Position numbers and translations under genes: made by a program. The notes beneath the pieces were generated by a model. It was not told where the DNA came from. It did not search any database and worked only from the letters and a program-made list of their open reading frames with translations. A DNA stretch of 64,000 bases from Batillaria attramentaria (taxonomy: Eukaryota > Mollusca > Gastropoda > Batillariidae), in NCBI GenBank assembly GCA_018292915.2, contig JACVVK020000193.1:677501-741500 (forward strand). Reading direction: 5' to 3'. Positions within the stretch are counted from its first letter, which is position 1; each line of letters starts with the position of its first letter. Shown here piece after piece: positions 56,601 through 64,000 of the stretch.

Positions 56601-57175
56601 ACTGTAGTAACCTTAACTTTTCGACCGTCCTTACGTTTTGACCACAATGCACAATCTGGGAAAGTTTGGTAAAAAAAAAAAAAAAACAAGTCCCCTTACT
56701 TTTCGAACAGGCATCCAAAAATCTGTCCCCGAGTTTTCAACCACGCCAGTAAAACTGTGAGGCAACCTGAAAATAATGTCAAATGCCCGGAAAAGTGAAA
56801 CAAATTGATAAAACTGATTTGCCAGTCTGACTTTTAGTCGCTTTGTTGACGCCGCCATTTTGAAGTTACAGAGTAGTTTCCCTTCACTACTTCCGTTTTC
56901 AGCCACCTAGCAAGTTTCGGTTTTTGTAGTGGACCTTTTCGGAGTTTAGAAGGTGGAAAATGCTCCTGTGCAATTAAAAAGACAAGGAGGATATGATGAT
57001 TAAAGTATTAGAACGGTTTTTATGCATTTCAAGGCCCTCTGATGCAAGATACTGTTTGGACATCGAAACGGAAACTTTTTTTTTTTTTAATTGCTCCTTG
57101 GTTTTCGACCAGAGGTTCAAATTCAAGATTTTTCAGTGTAAAAAGCGGTCGAAAACTTAAGGTTTTTTACGGTAA
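56601..57175. mobile_element. MITE or deleted DNA transposon with CCTTAA..TTTCGACCG ends
   Basis: The left end ACTGTAGTAACCTTAACTTT continues TCGACCG; the right end reversed is TTACCGTAAAAAACCTTAAG then TTTTCGACCG. Inverted termini of about 30 bp with scattered mismatches. A minus-strand start (MAENGSSEGKLLCNFKMAAS, 56906) may be the remnant head of a transposase gene. The superfamily is not clear and no clean target duplication is seen. Confidence 0.55.
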
Positions 57176-57454
57176 CTCTCTCTCTCTCTCTCTCTCTCTT
57201 CTACATCCACTATAGCGTAATGTCTTTGGTAGGTCTTATAGATTTAAAGAGAAGAAGCAGCAGCAGAAGAAGAAGAAGAACAAGAACAACAACAACAAGA
57301 ATAACACAACACCACCAACAACAACAAAGCAGACAAAAGAGCATGATATTTGAAGAAGCATCTTCATGGGATGGGATCATTCTTCCTTGTTTAACAAATC
57401 GATTTAGTTTACCTTGTTTAAGATGAATAGGTCCATGAAACTGATCCAACTTAC

Positions 57455-57763
57455 AACTGACAAATATGGCGCCGCTGGTTTCTGGTCCTGTCCCTACGTC
57501 GTTTCTCGTCGTACACGTGTAGGTTCCGGTGTCGCTACACTGGGCGGATGTTATGGTGTAGTTCAGCCAGGAGTCTCGGTCCTCCACCACCAGGACTCCA
57601 CCCTTCACATAATGCACTCTGCTTCCTGTCTCCTTTTTCACCAGTGTCATGTCAGGTGTGGGTCGACCGTCCGCAAGGCAAGCCAAGACCGCATCATCTC
57701 CCTCACTCACTGTCAGGTTTCCGGTCACGTGACTGAGAAACAGGCTGCTGCGCTCTGGGATGT
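57455..57763 (-). CDS. Gene 2 exon: second Ig domain
   Basis: 309 bp, the same length as its gene 1 counterpart. The acceptor is TTATCAG|AC, then IPERSSLFLSHVTGNLTVSE; the donor is AGTT|GTAAGT. Cysteines appear in AVLACLADGRPTP and DTGTYTCTTRNDVG. The C-strand tryptophan is absent, as in gene 1. Residues DSWLNYTITSAQC are identical in both genes. Phase 1 at both ends. Confidence 0.85.
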
Positions 57764-58210
57764 CTGATAATGAAGGGTGAAAATTTGCTTTACTGGTGTT
57801 TCATTAACTCATACCATATTCTGCATTGATAACCATGAACAACCAGCCTATGTACAACACTGGATTTCCTACTTTCTGTCAATGAATGGAGCCAGGGAAT
57901 GTGTCGCCTTTTCAAGAGCGTGCAGCGCATGCAGAATATTTTACGAGACACTAGCGACGAGGGTGGGTAAACGCCCTTGCTTTGTGATACGCTGTGCGGG
58001 TGTTGATATGTAGGTAAAAACACACTAGCTTGCTATTTAGGCTACGTGTAGCAGGTAAAGCTCTAAAAACTGGCGGTAAGTGGGCATCATTTGACGAGAT
58101 CGGCGAGATGATAGTATGGCCGATTCATCGCATTTAAATGCATCCACACCGCACCAGATACACTTCTAAACTAAAGATGATGGTTATAGGAATGGCAAAT
58201 TCAGAATCAG
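57764..58210. other. Intron, no gene seen
   Basis: Small ORFs on both strands without motifs. Ends at the (TG)n tract of 58222-58310, which contains a terminal CGCGCGCG run. Confidence 0.55.
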
Positions 58211-58221
58211 AATGAGAACCG

Positions 58222-58304
<83 letters not shown>

Positions 58305-58365
58305 CGCGTGCGTTTACATTTAGAACTAGAGGAGCAAATGGCTCACTCCTTGGCACACACCTCCT

Positions 58366-59996
58366 TGGCTCACTTGTGAGATGGGTCAAAGTCATTCAAA
58401 AGAGTATGTTTCTAAAGCTCTCATCACTAGCTATCATGAAGTAAGGTGTCTTGTGTTCATAGTTCCTAAGAAAACGGCAAATGGCAACATAACAGTTTTC
58501 CCAGGACAGCTTCTTTGACCTTGACCTTGGGTCAAGGTCATTCAAATGAGATCTGTAAGTGAAGAGCTTATCAGTGACTATCAATATGCCAAATTTGATA
58601 GCTCTAATTTTTGTAGTTTCTGTACAAATGGTAATGTAAAATTTCACAACAGACAGCTGTAATGACCTTGACCTTGAGTCAAGGTCTCTCAAATGGGTAT
58701 GTCTGCATAGGTCTCTTTGCTGCCTATCATTGTGCCTTGTTTGGTGCCTCTGCTGTTTGTTGTTTCCAAGAAAATGCTAACGTTAAAGTCTCCACAAAAC
58801 ATCTTGAATGGCCTTGACCTTAGCTCAAGGAAATTGAATACAAGTACGCCAGTACATGTATAAGTTATGCCAGTACAGGTTTTGTCGATGTCTATCATGC
58901 CATGCAAAGTTTGATGCCTCTGGTACCACTACATTCTGAGAAAATGGCAATTTTAAATTTCCAATTAGACAGCTTTGATGACCTTGACCTTCAGTGAAGG
59001 TCATTCAAAATGGTATGTCTTGAAAGGTCTTGCTATTGTTTATCAGCAAGCCAGGTTTGGTGCTGTTTATTGTTTCTGAGAAAATGCCAATGTTAAGGTT
59101 TTGGAAGGTTTTCCGCAAAACACCTTGTATGGCCTTGACCTTGATTCAAAGCCACTGAATACAGGTATGTCAGTAAATGTGTTGTCAATGTCTATCATCA
59201 TGCAAAGTTTGATGTCTTTGGCTTTTCTAAATTCTGAGAAAATGCCAATGTAAAATTTCCAGACAGACAGCTTTAGTGACCCTGACCTTGGGTCAAGGTC
59301 AGTCATTATGGTATGTTTTGAAAGGTGTTATAGCTGTCTATCAGCGTGCCAAGTTTGGTGCCTCTGCTATTCATTGTTTCTGAGAAATTGCCAATGTTAA
59401 GGTTTTGGAAGTTTTTCCTCAAAAAAGCTTGCATAGCCTTGACCTTAACTCAAAGTCACTGAACACAGGTGTGTCAGTAAAGGTGTTGTCAGTATCTATC
59501 GTCATGCTAAGTTTGATGTCTCTGGCTTTTCTAAATTCTGAGAAAATGCCAATGTAAAATTTCCAAACAGACAGCAATCATTATAGTATGTTTTGAAAGG
59601 TCTTACGGCTGTCTATCAGCTTGCCAAGTTTGCTGCCTCTGCTGTTCATTGTTTCTGAGAAAATGCCAATGTTCAGGTTTTGGACGGTTTCCGCAAAACA
59701 GCTTGCATGGCCTTGACCTTGATTCAAAGTAACTGAATACAGGTATGTTAGTAAAGGTGTTGTCAATGTCTATCATCTTGCAAAGTTTGATGTCTCTGGC
59801 TTTTCTAGATTCTGAGAAATGCCAATGTAAAATTTCCAAACAGACAGCTTTAGTGACCTTGACCTTGGGTCAAGGTCAATCACTATGATATGCTTTGAAA
59901 GGTCTTATGGCTGTCTATCAGCTTGCCAAGTTTGGTGCCTCTGCTGCTCATAGTTTCTGAGAAAATGCCAATGTTAAGGTTTACTGCGGACACACA

Positions 59997-60059
<63 letters not shown>

Positions 60060-60107
60060 ACGACGGAGGGTTATTACATAGACTCACTTTGTTACACAAG
60101 TGAGCCA
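58366..60107. mobile_element. AGGTCA-rich element, most complete copy
   Basis: Inverted ends TTGGCTCACTTGTG (58366) and CACAAGTGAGCCAA (60094-60107). The interior is made of about 300 bp repeats, each of two related halves. Phrases GAGAAAATGCCAATGTTAAGG, GCAAAGTTTGATGTCTCTGG and GACCTTGACCTTGGGTCAAGG recur (e.g. 59079, 59380, 59654). Before the right end is a (CA)n tract (59999-60055) and GACGACGGAGGGTTATTACA. No ORF, so it is a non-autonomous element or satellite-bearing transposon. Copies: 24999, 39370, 41505, 60907. Confidence 0.75.
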
Positions 60108-60141
60108 AAAATGATTATGACGATTATGCCCCCTCTCCATC

Positions 60142-60177
<36 letters not shown>

Positions 60178-60414
60178 TGTGTGTGTGTGTGTCTCTCTCT
60201 CTCTGACCTGATAGACGATTTTCTCTATGGTTTTGTTGTAGTTTAGTGCATAATTTTCTGTGTTGAACTTCTCTCTCTCTCTCTCTTATATTTTGCTTCC
60301 TTTTTTCCTTAGTAGATAGTCTCTGTTTGTTTCTTGTAGTTTAGTGCATAATTTTCTGTGTTGAACTTTTTTTTCTTTTATATTTTGCTTTCTTTTTTCC
60401 TTAGTAGATAGTCT

Positions 60415-60500
60415 CTGTAGCAACGGCAAGTTTACAAACGGGCGAATTTCTGTCAATACTTTTACAGTTGATAAATAAAGTTTCATCGTCAACATCGTCC
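60415..60500 (+). mobile_element. LINE 3' end (CATCGT tail)
   Basis: GTAGCAACGGCAAGTTTACA, then TTACAGTTGATAAATAAAG and CATCGTCAACATCGTC. Same arrangement as the LINE tails at 31411-31490, with one mismatch in the stem (CAACGG against CAGTTG). A duplicated TTTAGTGCATAATTTTCTGT (60243, 60340) precedes it. Confidence 0.65.
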
Positions 60501-60530
60501 TCTCTCTCTCTCTCTCTCTCTCTCTCGGGT

Positions 60531-60690
60531 AGCCGGGGTGGTCGAATGGTAGAGCGTTGGACTTCTAATGCTCGGGTCGTGAGTTCGTATCCCGACTGGG
60601 GCCAAAGATTTGTGCTGGCTTTTTCATCGTTGCCCCGCCTTTGATATTACCCGTATGTGGTGGGAAAGGACGTTAAACCCCCACCCCACC
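60531..60690 (+). mobile_element. SINE family 1, best copy
   Basis: AGCCGGGGTGGTCGAATGGT, AGAGCGTTGGACTTCTAATG, CTCGGGTCGTGAGTTCG and TATCCCGAC fold like a tRNA with a TCT anticodon position. The body is TTTGTGCTGGCTTTTTCATC, CTTTGATATTACCCGTATG and GGACGTTAAACCCCC. Flanked by (CT)n on both sides. Confidence 0.85.
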
Positions 60691-60767
60691 CCCCTCCTCT
60701 CTCTCTCTGATTGGAAATCGATCACTGATTAGTTAAATCACTTCCGTTGGAAAATATAGTTCGTGCG

Positions 60768-60882
<115 letters not shown>

Positions 60883-60906
60883 TGAGGTGGATTATATAAT
60901 CCAACT

Positions 60907-61440
60907 AGAGAAGCAAAGCCTCCTTGGCTCATTTGTGAGATGGGTCAAGGTCATTCAAAAAAGTATGTTCGTAAAGCTCTTATCACTAGCTATCCTGAAG
61001 TGAAATGTCTCTTGTGTTCATAGTTCCTAAGAAAACGGCAAATGGCAATATAACAGTTTTCCCAGGGCAGCTTCTATGACCTTGACCTTGGGTCCAGGTC
61101 CTTATCCTTATCAGTGACTGTGCTGAGTTTGATAGCTCTAGTTTTTGTAGTTTCTGTACAAATGGTAATGTAAAATTTCACGACAGCTGTAATGACCTTG
61201 ACCTTGAGTTAAGGTCATTCAAATGGGTATGTCTGCATATGTCTCTTTGCTGTCTATCATCGTGCCTTGTTTGGTGCCTCTGCTGTTTGTTGTTTCCAAG
61301 AAAATGCTAACGTTAAAGTCTCCGCAAAACATCTTACATGGTCTTGAAATTGAATACAAGTATGCCAATACAGGTTTTGTCAGTGTCTATCATCACGCAA
61401 AGTTTGATGCCTCTGGTACCTCTACATTCTGAAAACAAGA
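60907..61440. mobile_element. AGGTCA-rich element, right-truncated copy
   Basis: Starts CCTCCTTGGCTCATTTGTGAG and parallels 58366-58935 unit for unit (TTCCTAAGAAAACGGCAAAT, GTTTGGTGCCTCTGCTG, CTCTGGTACC). Ends at CATTCTGA followed by unrelated sequence. Confidence 0.75.
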
Positions 61441-61790
61441 TGGCCACCAGCCCAATATGTTGTTTCCATTCAATGACCTGCTGTAGTCACAGTCGTAGTC
61501 GCTGTGTCATGTATGCAGCCCGCGCGCACACGAACGTAAGCTCTCTGACATTAAGCATGCTGACATAAAGAAAGTACTGGAAACCCTTTCCGTGCCTCTA
61601 TGCGCTTGCAAAAACCCCAAACCAATGAGGTCGTGTGAGCTCGCCTAGCTGGTTGACGTCACAAACTTTTTGGCGTATGCGAGGTTGTACATGGGTGAAT
61701 GAAGTCGTTCCCCTTTTACTTCCCGCAGACCTGATTGACAGACGGTTGCTTACTGGTATCGGAGAGGAGACCCTTAGTCTCTCTCTTGCC

Positions 61791-61834
<44 letters not shown>

Positions 61835-62450
61835 TATGCTTCTGAGTGTGAGTCAGTGGCAAAAACGAAACCCACTGAAATTCCCGCTTTCCACATGTAT
61901 TGTATAGAGGATCTTTGCAAACAGGTAGTTGTCTTCTATTTTACTATATAACTAAAATCATCCATGATTGTGTTTATAAGCGTATCTTGTCTTAAGAAAA
62001 ACAAACAGAAACAAACTACAGCCATATACTGCTTCAGTTCACAGGTTTGACTTATATAAGCCTAGTGTTCCACAACTGCGGAAGGTCATAAATATACGGA
62101 GGCAATGCCCTTTTCTCACGTCTAAAATCAAACGCATTAAAACTATCAGCAATTCTTTGTCTCATTTACCCCCAGTGGGGCATGTGGGTTTTTTTTAAAC
62201 CTTATTTGTGTGATGCTGCAATTTTAGGTGCTGTGTTTAGGTGTCACAATATCAGATTTAAGCTGCTACCCCCCAAAATGTACACATGCCAAGAAAGCTC
62301 TTTGTAGATAACCTTCGGGCCTCAGCAGTTTTGCCAATTAAACCCGTTACCGCTGTCTATCTGTCTGTCAAATGGCGCCTTGAGAAATGACAGGAGTTCG
62401 TCCCACTTGTTTGACCTACTCTGAGATTATGGATACAAATATATGGTGCA
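61441..62450. other. Intron, no gene seen
   Basis: A (CA)n array lies at 61795-61832. No recognisable coding exon of the receptor or other gene. Confidence 0.55.
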
Positions 62451-62454
62451 CTGT

Positions 62455-62640
62455 AGGACATCGACGCGTAGGACTATCGACACGTAGGACTGTCGAGCAG
62501 TAGGACTATTCAACGGACGGGTAAAGGTCTAAAGAGGCGTAGGACTATTGACACGTAGGACTAATGATACGTAGTACTGACGAGACTTTGAATAAGTGTA
62601 GGATGTAGGACGTACGACACGTAGAGCTATCGACACGCAC
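62455..62640. repeat. Cluster of GTAGGACTATCGACAC 16-mers
   Basis: At least seven degenerate units in about 185 bp: GCGTAGGACTATCGACACG, TAGGACTGTCGAGCAG, TAGGACTATTCAAC, GCGTAGGACTATTGACACG, TAGGACTAATGATACG, TAGGACGTACGACACG and TAGAGCTATCGACACG. Also scattered upstream of gene 1 (23921-24415). Confidence 0.75.
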
Positions 62641-63016
62641 TAGTGACGAAAATACTTTTCCTCATCGGATCAGCCTTTCAGTTCGTTTTACTGCCTTTCT
62701 TGATCATCGTTTTGTTATATGAAGTGGAAACTGGACACTTTGGACTCCCTTTGTTTGTAGACTGGTCTCTGCGTGCACGTGCTCAGTATTGCGTTTCTTT
62801 GCACGCTTGTCTTCCGTCCTTAACAAAACACTCGTAGTGCAATCTGACGCCTGTTACAGCAAGAAAACGACCATAATACACAGTTCGTAACATCTAAAGC
62901 TCGGCATTACTTTGTGGTGTCAGAGGTAGGGAATAAAGCCCTCTATTTTACAATTTAACCATGCGTTCCTGGCGTTCAACTTCCCTAAAATTTGGGAAAA
63001 TAAGATATATACGGCA

Positions 63017-63075
<59 letters not shown>

Positions 63076-63191
63076 CTATCAAAAGCTCAATGAATACCCC
63101 AACCCTATCGCCGAACCACCACCATCCCTCCCCGCCTACTGCACACGTCGACCACTGTTACTTTACTGACAACTTGAAAATTATCACTTAC
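62641..63191. other. Intron, no gene seen
   Basis: A plus-strand ORF starting MTKILFLIGSAFQFVLL is hydrophobic but isolated. (CT)n at 63022-63073. Nothing else. Confidence 0.5.
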
Positions 63192-63527
63192 ACTTGACGA
63201 GGACAGTCAGTTGATCTGATGACGTCAGAGGGTTGCGAGTACGTCCGGTCCCTTGTAGGTTGCCAGTAGTCACGTGACAGGAGAAATTCCCATTATGTTT
63301 CGTGTGGTTGGCAGACTGAATGTCAAGGTCTGGGCCCGCGCCAATGTCAAGGTCGCCATCCTGGCTGTTGTTTTTTCTCCAGACAATGGTAGCTGGCGGA
63401 GGGTTACTGTCGGCACTACACGTGAAGTGAACCCGCTGACCCTGTATTACTACGCACTGGGTTGTGTTCTGTATCAGCTGACATCTATTGCTTCCCGCTT
63501 GGGACGTCATCCGTATCTGTGGGGAAT
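63192..63527 (-). CDS. Gene 2 exon: first canonical Ig domain (gene continues upstream)
   Basis: 336 bp. The acceptor is CGTACAG|AT followed by SPQIRMTSQAGSNRCQLIQN; the donor is AAGT|GTAAGT after LTVLVK. Cysteines appear in VHFTCSADSNPPP and GNFSCHVTTGN, and tryptophan in TIVWRKNNSQD. About 70% of residues match gene 1 exon 2737-2411; it is three codons longer near GRTRNPLTSS. The signal peptide and cysteine-rich exons of gene 2 must lie beyond 63527, probably outside the window. Confidence 0.85.
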
Positions 63528-64000
63528 CTGTACGTGCACATACATAATTCACTGGCGTATTATGTATCTATTCAACTGCCTTAAAATCGTTCATATAATT
63601 ATGTGAACCATGAACTTCACTAGTACCACTGCTACATATGGAAACACACTATTTATTCTTATTGTGAATTGTCGGCGTTAACTACATCTAAGCTGCACAT
63701 TCATTACAAAACCAAAGAGTTCGGAGTTAAAGAGCTAAAACCTCCCTACATTACATGATGTCAAGTCCCGATACCTGTGGTAACATTTTTGTCACAATAC
63801 TAGGAGGGATCTTTTCCCATGAACATCGAAAGAAACAATTCGCGACCCTAAGCACAAGAGAAGACAACGGATTTCAGCGCCCCAGCTACTGTTACAACAA
63901 TGACCTTCCTTCAATGCCACCCTTCTCCCTGCTGTATATCACAAACATCAAGTGTCATCATCATTCACTTGCTACGACCTACCTGGGTACACACATTTTT
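63528..64000. other. Intron of gene 2 to the window end
   Basis: No exon, element or repeat that I can name. Confidence 0.55.

Noticed and set aside
60531..60600. tRNA-Arg(TCT) gene
   Set aside because: The same head occurs in six copies followed by a common non-tRNA body, so it is a SINE; arms are imperfect.
62643..62837. Small hydrophobic secreted-like protein
   Set aside because: Isolated 64-codon frame in an intron with no splice or family support.

Overview
The window is eukaryotic: split genes with GT-AG introns, very many (CA)n and (GA)n microsatellites, tRNA-derived SINEs, non-LTR retrotransposons and cut-and-paste DNA transposons. The element types, the tandem immunoglobulin-domain (Ig) receptor genes and the abundant AAGGTCA-rich repeats suggest a mollusc, most likely a marine gastropod. 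That assignment is inference.

Host genes. Two tandem, head-to-tail paralogues lie on the minus strand. Gene 2 (upstream copy) enters from beyond 64000 and ends in the window. Its exons are 63527-63192, 57763-57455 and 54160-53831 (one Ig-type domain each), 53082-52885 (transmembrane) and 52049-51880 (cytoplasmic tail and stop), with a poly(A) signal at 51816-51811. Gene 1 starts at a TATA box (23446-23438) and a signal-peptide exon (23281-23227). It continues with a cysteine-rich N-terminal domain exon (20758-20348) and three Ig-type exons (2737-2411, 2158-1850, 1444-1118), then runs off the window before its membrane exon. Every intron junction I could place is phase 1, so the domain exons are interchangeable modules. 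The reconstructed product is a secreted-start, multi-Ig, single-pass receptor. In gene 2 its tail carries two spaced tyrosine motifs (YEHL and YSTF, ITAM-like).

Mobile DNA fills almost everything else. The 17.6 kb intron of gene 1 (20347-2738) holds an RTE-like LINE broken by a Harbinger-like MITE and a second LINE (3791-7800), a 2.5 kb foldback element (7885-10440), a repeat family with its own MITE and foldback hairpin (11290-12370, 17545-18262), a decayed unrecognised zinc-finger-type gene (14584-15918), an L2-like LINE carrying an 84 bp palindrome at TTAA (16326-17520), and a SINE.

The 28 kb between the genes contains a three-level nest. A foldback element (25140-35732) is split by an ISL2EU DNA transposon (25674-34939; THAP and DDE transposase, and a YqaJ gene). 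That transposon's intron is in turn filled by a nearly intact CR1/L2-type LINE (SGNH-esterase ORF1 and EN-RT ORF2) followed by two 5'-truncated relatives (26079-32694). Further on are two solo LTRs, inverted-repeat elements and AGGTCA-rich elements. Long stretches between these show nothing I can name and are listed as such.
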